A DNA stretch of 64,000 bases from NCBI RefSeq assembly GCF_008386505.1, contig NZ_VUNZ01000001.1, positions 806,001-870,000 of the forward strand, written 5' to 3'. Positions 1 to 8,505 of the stretch are shown piece after piece. A program made the position numbers and the translations under genes. Under the pieces are notes generated by a model. It was not told where the DNA came from, made no database searches, and was given only the letters and a program-made list of their open reading frames with translations. The stretch's first letter is position 1; each line of letters opens with the position of its first letter. The stretch is from Chryseobacterium sediminis. Lineage in GTDB: Bacteria > Bacteroidota > Bacteroidia > Flavobacteriales > Weeksellaceae.

Positions 1-558
1 ACCTCGTTCTTTAAGTGCTGCTTCGAGATTAAAAGGAACTTCGTTTTTTCTTCTGGCCAATGTTTCTTCAAACCAGTCAAATCCTGTAACAGATTTTCCT
101 TTAATCATATATTCTCCGTCAGATAATCTTACATTCAGCAATCCTCCGACTCCATGACAAATCGCGGCAACTATTTTATGACTTTCATACTGTTTCCTAA
201 GAATAGCCTGTAATGTAGCGTTATCCGGAAAATCATACATGGTAGCATGCCCGCCTGTGAGGTAAACACAATCGAAAGAAGTATTTTCTATTTCACTCAG
301 ACTTTTTGTATGAGCCAAAATATCCATAAATGCAGGATTTTCATAATACTTTTTTGAAATATCATCAAGCACAAATGGTTTCAGACTTTCCGGATCAATA
401 GGAGTATGCCTGCCCTTTGGAGAAGCAATGGTAATCTGCCATCCTTTTTCTTTTGCTGCATGATACATATGGGTAAGCTCACTCAGCCACAATCCTGTCT
501 TTAGCTGGCTGTTGGCATATTGGTCTACATTGGTTACAATTAACAAAATATTTTTCAT
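1..558 (-). CDS. DJ-1/PfpI (Hsp31-like) family protein, C-terminus cut by window edge
   Basis: The gene reads leftwards from an ATG at 556-558 (MKNILLIVTNVDQ) and runs off the window at base 1, so about 186 residues are visible. The fold is the class I glutamine-amidotransferase-like DJ-1/PfpI superfamily: a beta-strand start, an SPKG segment, a TGGHATMYD turn and the nucleophile elbow AAICHGVGG with the expected cysteine. An N-terminal aspartate-containing stretch follows the Hsp31/glyoxalase III subgroup layout, so glyoxalase or chaperone-deglycase activity is possible but not shown. It lies just downstream of an AraC regulator on the same strand (10 nt gap), a common pairing for stress-inducible DJ-1 proteins. 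Family confident, substrate unknown. Confidence 0.85.
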   Translation of the reverse strand, partial: MKNILLIVTNVDQYANSQLKTGLWLSELTHMYHAAKEKGWQITIASPKGRHTPIDPESLKPFVLDDISKKYYENPAFMDILAHTKSLSEIENTSFDCVYLTGGHATMYDFPDNATLQAILRKQYESHKIVAAICHGVGGLLNVRLSDGEYMIKGKSVTGFDWFEETLARRKNEVPFNLEAALKERG

Positions 559-568
559 CATAACAGTT

Positions 569-1477
569 TTAATTAAAAGATTTTCTGAATTCTAAAGGAG
601 AAACAGCCGTCTGATTTTTAAACAAACGATGAAAAGACTGTGGATGCTCAAATCCCAGGCTATAAGCAATCTCAGATACGGACATTGTAGTGGTAGACAA
701 CAGCTCTTTTGCCTTTTCAATCACTCTGTTCTGAATATGCTGCTGTGTGGTCTGCCCTGTGTGAACCCTTAGCATATCGCTTAAATAATTGGGGCTGATA
801 TTCATTTGCTTTGCCACAAATTGTACAGTAGGAATTCCATTGAGCAACAGGTTTTCATTTTTAAAATAATCATCCAGTAAGTTTTCAAGCTGGGTCAAAA
901 GATCATGATTCACTTTTTTCCGGGTTAAAAACTGGCGGTTATAGAATCTGTCACAATATTTTAACAGTAAATCAATATTGGATACCAATAAATCCTGGGT
1001 AAAACCATCCATATTGGCTTCGATCTCTCTGCTGATATTATCCATGATATCCGTTACAGATTTTTCTTCTTTTTCGGAAAGATACAGAGCTTCATTGGCC
1101 GTATAAGAGAAGTAGCCATAATCTTTTATGACAGAAGCTAATGGATATCCCTGCAGAAAATCGGGATGTATAACCAGCACGTTTCCTCTCACTTCAGAAA
1201 GCAGAATATCTTCAAACTGCAATACCTGATGGGGAGCAATAAAATACATGATTCCATCCTCAAAGTCATAATAATGCTGTCCATATTTACATCTTCCTGC
1301 ACAATCCTTTTTAATGGAAACCACATAAAAATCTGTAGTCACGGCACTCAGAATAGTTTCCGGATCAATACTCACTTCGTTAAAATCAAACACACTGATC
1401 AAAGGGTTGGAAGGTCTTTTCAACTTCAGATAGTTGTGCAATGCTGTTATAGACGTTACTTTTTCAGGAGCTTTCAT
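569..1477 (-). CDS. AraC-family transcriptional regulator
   Basis: A 302-residue protein. The last ~100 residues form the two helix-turn-helix motifs of AraC/XylS regulators: a first motif around VQFVAKQMNISPNYLSDML and a second around MSVSEIAYSLGFEHPQSFHR, followed by the usual LFKNQTAVSPLEFRK end. The N-terminal ~190 residues are a cupin-like sensing region typical of Flavobacteriia AraC proteins. The start is the ATG at 1475-1477. Its stop is 10 nt before the DJ-1 gene, so the two are probably co-transcribed and this protein likely controls that operon. The ligand is unknown. Confidence 0.9.
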   Translation of the reverse strand: MKAPEKVTSITALHNYLKLKRPSNPLISVFDFNEVSIDPETILSAVTTDFYVVSIKKDCAGRCKYGQHYYDFEDGIMYFIAPHQVLQFEDILLSEVRGNVLVIHPDFLQGYPLASVIKDYGYFSYTANEALYLSEKEEKSVTDIMDNISREIEANMDGFTQDLLVSNIDLLLKYCDRFYNRQFLTRKKVNHDLLTQLENLLDDYFKNENLLLNGIPTVQFVAKQMNISPNYLSDMLRVHTGQTTQQHIQNRVIEKAKELLSTTTMSVSEIAYSLGFEHPQSFHRLFKNQTAVSPLEFRKSFN

Positions 1478-1598
1478 TTTATTTCTTTTTTCACCACCCC
1501 GTCAAAAATTCTTTGAATTTTCGCCACCCTCCAAAGAAGGAAAATGTTTTGCCCTTTGGTTGTGGTATTGGTTGTTCTAAGTTACTTATTTTAAAGAA

Positions 1599-2537
1599 TT
1601 ATTTTGAGCTTTGCTGTTCTTTTTTGATCTCTTCAATTCCCTGTCTGTAGGTAGTTACCTGAAATTCCGGGAATCTTTTCCTGAATTTTGAATCGTCAAA
1701 GAGGTTATCATATTGATATCTTGGAAGCAGTTCCTGCAGTTCTTTTGCATTTTTGTTGAAAAATGATCCTATAGTAAAAGCCAGATTCGGGATAATGGAA
1801 TATTTGAATTCTTTTCCATAGATCTGAGAGATTAGTGCGATGAACTCCTTATAGTTTAACTTATTATCATCTACCGGCAAATGCCAGGTTTGTCCATAGG
1901 CATCAGGAGTATTTCCGATTAAAGCTGTAGCGCGGCTTGCATCAGGTGTCCAGATCAGACTTCGCAGTTTATCATCTCTTAAAGGTACTTTCAGTTTTTT
2001 ATCTTCTTTAATGGCATTAAAAATAAGACTATTGGTAATACTTTGAGTTTTCCCCGGACCATAAAATTCAGGAGCCCTGCAGATTACAGCGTCTATTGTT
2101 TGGGCTTTTATTTCTTTCAGAAGCATCTCTGCCATTACTTTTCTTACCCTTCCTTTTCTGCCTACAGGAGCAAATTGGGTTTGTTCTGTTAATATTTCGT
2201 TATTCTGAGGATACATATAAGTATTGTCAAAAAATACCAGTTTTGTGCCACTGATTTTACAAGCTTCAATAACATTTTTCAATATTACGGAGAATTGTCT
2301 TTCCCAAAGACCGGTATCCATGGGAAGTCCCAGAGTAAAGTAAGCAATTTCACTTCCTTTTACGGCTTCTATTGCCTTTTCTCTGTCTGATAAGTCTGCT
2401 GAGAAAACAGTATCTGTATCATTTACTTTTTTAGCATTTCTGCTGACAATACGGATATCTGAAGTATAATTTCTTTTCAGTTCTCTTGCCAGCTCTTCGC
2501 CAATCTGCCCATTGGCTCCTAATATCGTTTGCATCAT
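1599..2537 (-). CDS. NAD-dependent epimerase/dehydratase-like (extended SDR) protein
   Basis: A 312-residue Rossmann-fold protein. The N-terminus ILGANGQIGEELAREL carries the GxxGxxG dinucleotide-binding motif of extended or atypical short-chain dehydrogenases. A YMYPQ segment near residue 107 occupies the region of the catalytic Tyr, but the classical YxxxK is not clear, so it may be an atypical SDR (NmrA/epimerase-like) rather than a sugar epimerase. The C-terminal half has the substrate-domain pattern common in this family (WHLPVDDNKLNYKEFI). It stands alone, separated by about 220 nt from the upstream DoxX gene. Reaction not assignable from sequence. Confidence 0.8.
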   Translation of the reverse strand: MMQTILGANGQIGEELARELKRNYTSDIRIVSRNAKKVNDTDTVFSADLSDREKAIEAVKGSEIAYFTLGLPMDTGLWERQFSVILKNVIEACKISGTKLVFFDNTYMYPQNNEILTEQTQFAPVGRKGRVRKVMAEMLLKEIKAQTIDAVICRAPEFYGPGKTQSITNSLIFNAIKEDKKLKVPLRDDKLRSLIWTPDASRATALIGNTPDAYGQTWHLPVDDNKLNYKEFIALISQIYGKEFKYSIIPNLAFTIGSFFNKNAKELQELLPRYQYDNLFDDSKFRKRFPEFQVTTYRQGIEEIKKEQQSSK

Positions 2538-2757
2538 TTTTTATTTTGAGGGTTAGATATCACACTGAAAATAAACAGAATATTCAGTTGCTCTTATTTC
2601 TGATACAAAATTCGGGCATAATGATAAAAACAGAGTAACTGAATCCATGAAAATTGTAACATAATCTCTGAGATCATAAAAAAAGCTGAGAAAGTAAAGA
2701 TCACAACACCTGAATAATTGTCTTTTTATTCTTCATTGTTTCCTTTCTTTCCCAGCC

Positions 2758-3165
2758 TTAAACTGCTAGCTTTTTTAGTTTTTTCCTATCCAGAGCCAGA
2801 GCATTGTCATCAATTCTGCTGATCAGAATGTAGAATAATCCTGCATAAATCATCTGAATACCCATGGCTTCCCAGTTTTCGACAGTACTGCTTCCAAAAA
2901 GCAGTAGAACAATCAGAGAAGCTCCGGCTATTGTAGCTATCCGTGTTTTAAAACCAATCATCAACAATAACCCGATGAGAAATTCAAAAAAGGGGAGTGT
3001 AATCCCGAAGAGATGTACCATTGACTGTGGAAGCCAGCTCGTTTCAAAGCCTTTCATCATTCCTGATGCGAAGTCCTGTAATTTTACCAAACGGACTAAT
3101 CCGTGTCCTAAAAGGTTTATTCCCATCGAGACGCGAAGGAAAAAATAGGCTGTTTTTGTGTGCAT
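2758..3165 (-). CDS. DoxX family membrane protein
   Basis: A 135-residue protein with four predicted membrane helices. The N-terminal FLRVSMGINLLGHGLVRL and central FEFLIGLLLMIGFKTRIA segments match the DoxX pattern (R-x2-G-x3-GHG, then a GL-x-L-x-G-x-RT-A turn). DoxX proteins are small inner-membrane proteins linked to redox stress and to quinol or thiosulfate oxidation in some lineages; no enzymatic residues can be named here. The start chosen is the ATG of MHTKTAYFFLRVS, which places the first helix at the usual position. It is the same strand as the downstream SDR gene but about 220 nt away. Confidence 0.85.
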   Translation of the reverse strand: MHTKTAYFFLRVSMGINLLGHGLVRLVKLQDFASGMMKGFETSWLPQSMVHLFGITLPFFEFLIGLLLMIGFKTRIATIAGASLIVLLLFGSSTVENWEAMGIQMIYAGLFYILISRIDDNALALDRKKLKKLAV

Positions 3166-3304
3166 ATAGTAGTATTTTTTTGGGGTTAGGAGAGGGAAGC
3201 TGGAGAAAGGAAGTTATTAAGGTCTGCAAAACAAATTACAGGTTAATTTAAACAGATAAAAAAGATGGTAAAATGAATCATACCAGATATAACTTCCAGC
3301 TTCC

Positions 3305-4279
3305 TTACTTGTTAAACTTTTCTTCGTTATTATCAATAGGAGTGTCAGGATCATTCATTACCATTTTGGCTATATCATCTTTTCTCATAAAGACTACTCC
3401 TTGTTTTTCTTTGGTATATTTTATAAATCCTTCCATTGCATGTACCATTGCAGGAGTTCCGCCAATTCTGTCGTGAAAGCTGATACTCATCATTCTTCTT
3501 TTTGATGCTCCTTCTTCATAAAGACGATCAAATTCAAATTTTAACTGATTCAAAAACTGATCAGGACTCCAATGTTTTCCTTCAATATTAACAATATCAT
3601 TATTACGCAATGTATAAGGGATTACCACAAAGTTTTTACCTTTTACTTTAGTAATGAAAGGTTCATCGTGGCTTAAATCATCTATATGATACAGAAAACC
3701 AAGATCTTGTAGCACTTTAAGCGTATTTGGGCTTCTTCTCAGCCAGTTACAGTTATATCCAACTGCTTTCTGGCCTGTAATTTTTTCAACAACATCTACG
3801 CCCTGTTTCACAAAATTTAACTCATCAGCATAATTTTTATTCCACTGATTATCCCAGGTAAAACCATGGGCTGCAATTTCATGACCTCCGTTGGCAATAG
3901 CTTTTGCTACTTCCGGATACTTTTCTGCTGCCGTTCCCACCACATGGGAGGTTACTTTAATGTCATATTTTTTCCATAGATCCAGCATTCTGTAAATCCC
4001 TTCATTTCCGCCGTAACGATACCAGCTTTCCGCCGGAAGATCTGGCTGGCCTTTAGGAAGTGAAGTTCCACTGAAAGGACTTTCAGCACCTTCAGGCTGC
4101 CCACCTGTTTCAAACTGCATGGAAACGGAAATCACCAGCTGTGCCCCATTAGGCCAGTATTTTTTTGTTAAAGTCTTTATTTCAGATTGATCTTTTTTTA
4201 CTCTTTTATCATGATCAGAAAAAGACATCAGAACGATGGTAGAAGCAAGCAACAGTACAGATTGTTTTATATATTTCAT
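3305..4279 (-). CDS. Exported polysaccharide deacetylase (PuuE/NodB-like)
   Basis: I start the protein at the ATG of MKYIKQSVLLLAS because it gives a clean signal peptide; an upstream TTG would add 11 non-hydrophobic-leader residues. The mature protein is a carbohydrate esterase 4 (NodB) fold: segments YRYGGNEGIYRMLDLWKKYD, HEIAAHGFTWDNQ and ISFHDRIGGTPAMVHAMEGF align with the PuuE/allantoinase-like polysaccharide deacetylase branch, where the H-x-H type metal ligands sit in the GGHEIAAHG and SFHD turns. It probably removes acetyl or formyl groups from a glycan or related amide in the periplasm. It is divergent from an AraC regulator (4372) with about 90 nt between the starts, which suggests that regulator controls it. 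Confidence 0.85.
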   Translation of the reverse strand: MKYIKQSVLLLASTIVLMSFSDHDKRVKKDQSEIKTLTKKYWPNGAQLVISVSMQFETGGQPEGAESPFSGTSLPKGQPDLPAESWYRYGGNEGIYRMLDLWKKYDIKVTSHVVGTAAEKYPEVAKAIANGGHEIAAHGFTWDNQWNKNYADELNFVKQGVDVVEKITGQKAVGYNCNWLRRSPNTLKVLQDLGFLYHIDDLSHDEPFITKVKGKNFVVIPYTLRNNDIVNIEGKHWSPDQFLNQLKFEFDRLYEEGASKRRMMSISFHDRIGGTPAMVHAMEGFIKYTKEKQGVVFMRKDDIAKMVMNDPDTPIDNNEEKFNK

Positions 4280-4371
4280 TTTGAATGTATTTAACAGGAC
4301 AAAATTGATCAATAATGGATCACAATATATTGTAAAAATTAATGGTAAATTTGTAAAAATCCATTCTTTTA

Positions 4372-5226
4372 ATGAAACGAATCGTTAACTTCAATTCTTT
4401 TAATGTTTTCAGCATTGAAAAAGAAATATGGGACGTTGAATATCACAATCATAATTTTTATGAACTGATTATCATAGAACATGGAAAAGGATTTCATCAT
4501 CTCAACAATATTACTTTCCCCTACAAAAGAGGAGATGTTTTTCTCCTGCGGCCCAGTGATGGCCATGAGTTTTCCATTACCAATAAAACACGTTTTATTT
4601 ATATAAAATTTACAGAACATTACATTTGGGAAAATCTGCTGTCTGATAAAAAAAATGAACTGAAAAAAGTTGTCCAACTTCTGATGGAAGACCATTCCTT
4701 TGTATACGAATCGGTGATCAAATGTAAAACAGATAGGGAACATCTGTTGCAGCTTGCCCGAATTCTTCTGTACGAGTTCAGCCACAAAAACACTTATAAT
4801 AAAGAGATAAGTTCAGATCTTTTCTCTGCCATTATTACTATTCTCATCCAGAATACCATGAGTAATATCACAGCTAAAAACTGGATTACTCAAAACCTGA
4901 GCAGAATTGAAAGGATATTGTATTATATGAATATTAATGCTTTGGATGCAGACAAAATGAAAATTGAAAATCTGGCCAGAGAGTTTATGCTTTCTCCTAA
5001 TTACATCAGCATTTATATTAAAAAGCAGACAGGATTTTCTATACAGCAGCATGTTATGCAGCATAAAATGAAAATTGCAGAAAAACTTTTGCTTCAAAGC
5101 CATTACAACATCAGTGAGATTGCAGATAAACTGGGTTTCAATGATGCCAGCCACTTCAATAAAATATTCAAAGGATATAAAGAAATATCGCCTTCTGAGT
5201 TTAAAAAGAAATCAATGGTGAAGTAA
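4372..5226 (+). CDS. AraC-family regulator with N-terminal cupin domain
   Basis: A 284-residue protein. Residues ~1-140 look like the AraC ligand-binding cupin (VEYHNHNFYELIIIEHGKGF, then a KRGDVFLLRPSDGHEF loop). The C-terminal ~100 residues have two helix-turn-helix motifs (NLAREFMLSPNYISIYIKKQ and ISEIADKLGFNDASHFNKIF) and the typical KEISPSEFKKK end. The histidine-rich cupin loops suggest binding of a sugar-like or small organic effector. It is divergent from the polysaccharide deacetylase, its probable target. Effector unknown. Confidence 0.9.
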   Translation: MKRIVNFNSFNVFSIEKEIWDVEYHNHNFYELIIIEHGKGFHHLNNITFPYKRGDVFLLRPSDGHEFSITNKTRFIYIKFTEHYIWENLLSDKKNELKKVVQLLMEDHSFVYESVIKCKTDREHLLQLARILLYEFSHKNTYNKEISSDLFSAIITILIQNTMSNITAKNWITQNLSRIERILYYMNINALDADKMKIENLAREFMLSPNYISIYIKKQTGFSIQQHVMQHKMKIAEKLLLQSHYNISEIADKLGFNDASHFNKIFKGYKEISPSEFKKKSMVK

Positions 5227-5315
5227 TTAAGATAAATTACATGTCAGTCCCTTATAGTTCTCTTTTACGGCTTAATTAATATTTTCATATCTTTAATAAT
5301 CAAACTTTTAAACTT

Positions 5316-5780
5316 ATGAAAGTGAGTGCTGGCGTTTTACTCTTTAAAAAAGAAAAAGACAGTTTGTATTACTTTCTGATACATCCCGGTGGGCCTTTTT
5401 GGAAAAATAAAAACCTGGGTGCATGGTCTATTCCAAAAGGAGAGCTCCTTCCAGACGAAAATCCATTGGAGCGTGCGTTAATAGAATTTAAAGAAGAAAC
5501 CGGACAATCTATAGAAGGAGAGTTCATCAAATTATCTCCCATTAAGCAAAAGGGAGGAAAAACCGTTTACGCATGGGCTGTAGAAGCTGATATTGACACT
5601 TCAGTTCTTTACAGTAATACATTCTCTATGGAATGGCCACCCAATTCCGGCAAAATAACAGAAATCCCCGAAGTAGATCAATGGGAATGGTTTCCCTCAG
5701 AAGAAGCACTGCAACGAATCAATACTGCACAGAAAGATTTCATTACAGAACTTGAAAACATATTAAAAAACAACACCTAA
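5316..5780 (+). CDS. NUDIX hydrolase domain protein
   Basis: A 154-residue single-domain protein with a recognisable NUDIX box: G42, E48 seven residues before the helix, then E57, E60-E61 and G63 (GELLPDENPLERAL followed by IEFKEETG). The canonical arginine of the REuxEExGu helix is isoleucine 56 here, while the metal-binding glutamates are kept. The start (MKVSAGVLLF) and W-rich tail (VDQWEWFPSEEAL) match the MutT-like DUF4 subgroup that carries a long insertion (GAWSIPKG). It probably hydrolyses a nucleoside-diphosphate-linked compound, substrate unknown. It ends 11 nt before the cysteine-rich peptide gene, so they may share a transcript. A TATCTTTA sequence near 5287 could be its -7 element. 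Confidence 0.88.
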   Translation: MKVSAGVLLFKKEKDSLYYFLIHPGGPFWKNKNLGAWSIPKGELLPDENPLERALIEFKEETGQSIEGEFIKLSPIKQKGGKTVYAWAVEADIDTSVLYSNTFSMEWPPNSGKITEIPEVDQWEWFPSEEALQRINTAQKDFITELENILKNNT

Positions 5781-5791
5781 CAACAAAAACC

Positions 5792-6019
5792 ATGAAAAAA
5801 TTAAACAGAAAAAAATTAAAAAACATTATTGGAGAAATAGGAATAGAGCTGAATCTTCCTCTTCCTGTTGGCATATGCCTTGGAAATATTCTTTCCCTAT
5901 GTCCTCCTCATTCTCATTGCCGCGCAGATGAAAGTTGCTATCCTGATGCAGTGGGTCCCTGTATCAACGGGATGTGTCCTTCCGGCTATCACTGCCATTC
6001 GGGAGAATGTGTAAGATAA
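5792..6019 (+). CDS. Bacteriocin-like leader peptide with eight-cysteine core
   Basis: A 75-residue product. The first ~14 residues (MKKLNRKKLKNIIGEIG) resemble the Lys/Leu/Asn-rich leader of the Chryseobacterium bacteriocin-like family, also present in the 26730 gene of this window. The core holds eight cysteines in short spacings (C-P-P, C-x4-C, C-x4-C and a CPSGYHCHSGEC tail), the pattern of a small disulfide-stabilised secreted protein; the tail looks like extracellular cysteine-knot repeats. No obvious exporter, protease or immunity gene is adjacent. The preceding NUDIX gene is 11 nt away and a strong hairpin terminator follows at once. Leader similarity is seen; secretion and antibacterial activity are inference. 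Confidence 0.7.
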   Translation: MKKLNRKKLKNIIGEIGIELNLPLPVGICLGNILSLCPPHSHCRADESCYPDAVGPCINGMCPSGYHCHSGECVR

Positions 6020-6024
6020 AAAAA

Positions 6025-6059
6025 CAAAAAACGTTTATCAGACTGATAAACGCTTTTTT
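6025..6059. terminator. Bidirectional intrinsic terminator
   Basis: A near-continuous palindrome (CGTTTATCAG, one base, CTGATAAACG) preceded by an A-run and followed by six Ts. It ends the NUDIX/peptide unit and can also serve the convergent gene at 6073. Confidence 0.85.
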
Positions 6060-6072
6060 ATATATTAAAGTT

Positions 6073-6564
6073 TTACCGCTTTATCCCAATAGCCCTTAGC
6101 GCACTGGATGTCAAAAATATATCATCAAAAACAGTAAGCGATTCTACATCATTGAATCCTGCAGGGAGCAGGTCATTTTTATTGAATGATAATTCTATAG
6201 AAGCATCATAGGAAGCAATAATTCTCACTTTTGAATATCCGTTATAGTCTACTTTAAAACCTTCAAACATACAGTTCTGTTCGGCCTTCTGATATTCTCC
6301 ATATTCTTCAAACCCTGCAATATCAGTCCTTTTTCCGTCATTATGGTCAAGGGATTTCCATGAGTCATAATTTTTAGGTTCTTTCAGGATGTTTCCTTCA
6401 CGATCTAAGGGAACAAACATTCCAAGAGTCAGACGTTTCTTTAAAAAATTGGCATAATTATTCATCAGATTCAAAATCTGAAGATCGGCATATCCTTCGT
6501 GTGAATAATATTCCAGCACGAAAGTGGTCATCGGAATCAGCTTATGAGAAGCATCAGTCGGCAT
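6073..6564 (-). CDS. Hypothetical protein, 163 aa
   Basis: I do not recognise this family. The protein is soluble, without signal peptide or membrane segment; it opens with MPTDASHKLIPMTTFVLEYY, has a charged middle with many Asp, Lys and Tyr (NYDSWKSLDHNDGKR) and ends in a beta-rich stretch (SKVRIIASYDASIEL) and AIGIKR. It contains one cysteine. It is flanked by a terminator on its 3' side and by about 210 nt without genes before the divergent SH3-like gene. The single-gene layout gives no functional clue. Confidence 0.6.
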   Translation of the reverse strand: MPTDASHKLIPMTTFVLEYYSHEGYADLQILNLMNNYANFLKKRLTLGMFVPLDREGNILKEPKNYDSWKSLDHNDGKRTDIAGFEEYGEYQKAEQNCMFEGFKVDYNGYSKVRIIASYDASIELSFNKNDLLPAGFNDVESLTVFDDIFLTSSALRAIGIKR

Positions 6565-6757
6565 AATGAGTCTTTACTTTTTTTGGCCGATAAAAATAGT
6601 ATTTTTATTTACTTTACCCAATGGAAGTGAATGAATAGGATGGTATTTATACCCATTCTGAATAACAATAAGAGTAGGAATGTCCTTCATTATTCAGTAT
6701 TTTTGAAGGAAATAACCTTATAACAAAAGCAAACTCTTTTCCCAAAAAAGGAAATAT

Positions 6758-6765
6758 TAGGTTTG
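6758..6765 (+). promoter_or_regulatory. Candidate -7 promoter element (TAGGTTTG)
   Basis: Matches the Bacteroidota sigma consensus TAnnTTTG and lies 14 nt before the ATG of the 6779 gene, so the transcript would have a very short leader. No clear -33 TTG is seen. Confidence 0.5.
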
Positions 6766-6778
6766 TCCAAATTACAAT

Positions 6779-7993
6779 ATGTTGAAAAAGATATTATTAG
6801 GAGCTGGCATTATTCATTGCTGTTTTTATACTATCATGGCACAAAAACCTGGTGAACATCCTGTTTATACATCTGAATGGGGACATCTCTATCGTGAAAA
6901 TGGTAATAATAAAGATCTTCTGGGAATATTTTCTACTGAAGCTCCCGTTTACCTTCTGGATTCTACCCAAACCCAATATAAAGTACAGGTAAGTAATGGT
7001 GATATTGGGTTCATAGATCGTCAGCCTTTATTAAAATCCATGCGTGGCAAGAAATCTCCGGGTGAACCTGTTCAGTATTTTTATAGAGGAACACAGGGAT
7101 ATCAGTGTCCACACTATTATGTACAGGTATCTGAATTACGTGTAAGGAAAGCTCCTGCCACAGAAAGTGCTGCCATCCGAAGAGCTGCTTTAAACGAGCT
7201 GGTGTGCATTGATTATGTCCCTTTATATCAGGATGGCTGGGTATATATTGGAGATCATTTCCATGAAAATCCTGAATATATTCAAATGAAATATCTCGGC
7301 ACTGAGCTTACTTATGAGAAAGTTTTGAAAGAATATCTTGCAGTGAAAGGAAAAAATAAGGAAAAGGAACTTACACAGGTGGGAAGATTACGTGAAATTG
7401 CATGGCTGGAGGACAAAAACCTGAAACAAGCCTTGAATTACTGGAAAGAATCTTATACAAATGCCGGTGTAGAAAATCCTAAAATAGATATCGACTTTGA
7501 ACTCCTTGTGGCAGATCAATTGGCAAAAAAACAGGGAACAGAAGCTTATGAAAAAAAACTGAAAGCCCTGAACCTGCATTTTATATGGAAAGACACTCAA
7601 CTTTTTGATGGAAAAATTACAGAGGCCCAGGTAAAACAGCTGGACATGCAGAAAGTAAAAGATATCCCCAATACTCCTGAATGTGGATGGGAGCCCCAAT
7701 ATTTTTACAGAACACCCAATATCACTGTTGCTTTTGAAGAATATAAAGGAAAAGTTTCCGGAAGTATCTACAAAATGTCTTTTAGCAATGGTGAAGCTTT
7801 AGTCATAGGAAATGAGCGTATGGACTCCAATTATGATGAAAGAAATTTTGTAACCCATTTTGGGGATATGCTGTCGGCACGCTGGATTTCTTCTCCCCAT
7901 GAGTACCACATTCAGAATAGTGATGCAGGTCTTTTCATTTTTACCTTTAAAAACGGAAAACTTTTCAGCTATGAATGTATGTTCTATTGCTAG
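6779..7993 (+). CDS. Exported SH3-like domain protein, 404 aa
   Basis: Residues 1-21 form a signal peptide (MLKKILLGAGIIHCCFYTIMA|QK). Two SH3-like stretches follow: one around residues 30-80 (EAPVYLLDSTQTQYKVQVS) and a second around 115-160 where YVQVSELRVRKAPATESAAI has the bacterial SH3b 'L-x-V-R-x-x-P' signature. The C-terminal ~230 residues are not recognised; they contain a lysine-rich helical part (KNKEKELTQVGRLREIAW) and a beta-rich end with cysteines near the terminus (YECMFYC). SH3b domains usually bind peptidoglycan or other envelope ligands, so a periplasmic binding role is plausible. It is followed by two small genes (8043, 8506), perhaps a loose group. Confidence 0.75.
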   Translation: MLKKILLGAGIIHCCFYTIMAQKPGEHPVYTSEWGHLYRENGNNKDLLGIFSTEAPVYLLDSTQTQYKVQVSNGDIGFIDRQPLLKSMRGKKSPGEPVQYFYRGTQGYQCPHYYVQVSELRVRKAPATESAAIRRAALNELVCIDYVPLYQDGWVYIGDHFHENPEYIQMKYLGTELTYEKVLKEYLAVKGKNKEKELTQVGRLREIAWLEDKNLKQALNYWKESYTNAGVENPKIDIDFELLVADQLAKKQGTEAYEKKLKALNLHFIWKDTQLFDGKITEAQVKQLDMQKVKDIPNTPECGWEPQYFYRTPNITVAFEEYKGKVSGSIYKMSFSNGEALVIGNERMDSNYDERNFVTHFGDMLSARWISSPHEYHIQNSDAGLFIFTFKNGKLFSYECMFYC

Positions 7994-8042
7994 ATAAATT
8001 TTTAATTACATTTATAAATCATAACATTTAAATTTTACATTA

Positions 8043-8387
8043 ATGACCAATGATCCTATTTCCTTAGCTGCTGATACTGCTGCATTTGGTTATACAATAG
8101 CAGAACTCGTTGCTGATAAGTTACAGAATGGGTATTTTCTTGGATATCAGCATCGTGATTTTTGCGGAATGGCAATGAAAATGAATGAAAAAAATCAATT
8201 TCTATATGGAGAACTTTACGATGGAACTGACTTTTCTGTTCCCACGGTTTTTGAAGACAGAGGATTATTTGTTGCATGGCTTTCTGAACAATCTACAGCC
8301 TCATTAGCCCGACTTGAAGATGATGATTTTTATAGAGGAAATCAGGTAATTACGAGAAAACGGCTATTGGAATTTATAAATGATTGA
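8043..8387 (+). CDS. Hypothetical protein, 114 aa
   Basis: A small acidic soluble protein opening with MTNDPISLAADTAAFGYTIA and ending with an aromatic-acidic segment (LEDDDFYRGNQVITRKRLLEFI). It has no signal peptide and no known motif that I can name. The ATG at 8043 lies 50 nt after the SH3-like gene, so co-transcription is possible. Short acidic proteins next to exported ones can be immunity or accessory factors, but nothing here shows that. Confidence 0.6.
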   Translation: MTNDPISLAADTAAFGYTIAELVADKLQNGYFLGYQHRDFCGMAMKMNEKNQFLYGELYDGTDFSVPTVFEDRGLFVAWLSEQSTASLARLEDDDFYRGNQVITRKRLLEFIND

Positions 8388-8505
8388 AATGGGCTTCAGC
8401 TAATCCCCAAAAGGCAGGTTCTCTATTCTTCAAAAAGCCCATCTATTTTCCTACAACAGTGATTAAATTTTAAAGCTGTATCTTTACACTACCAAACAAA
8501 ATATT

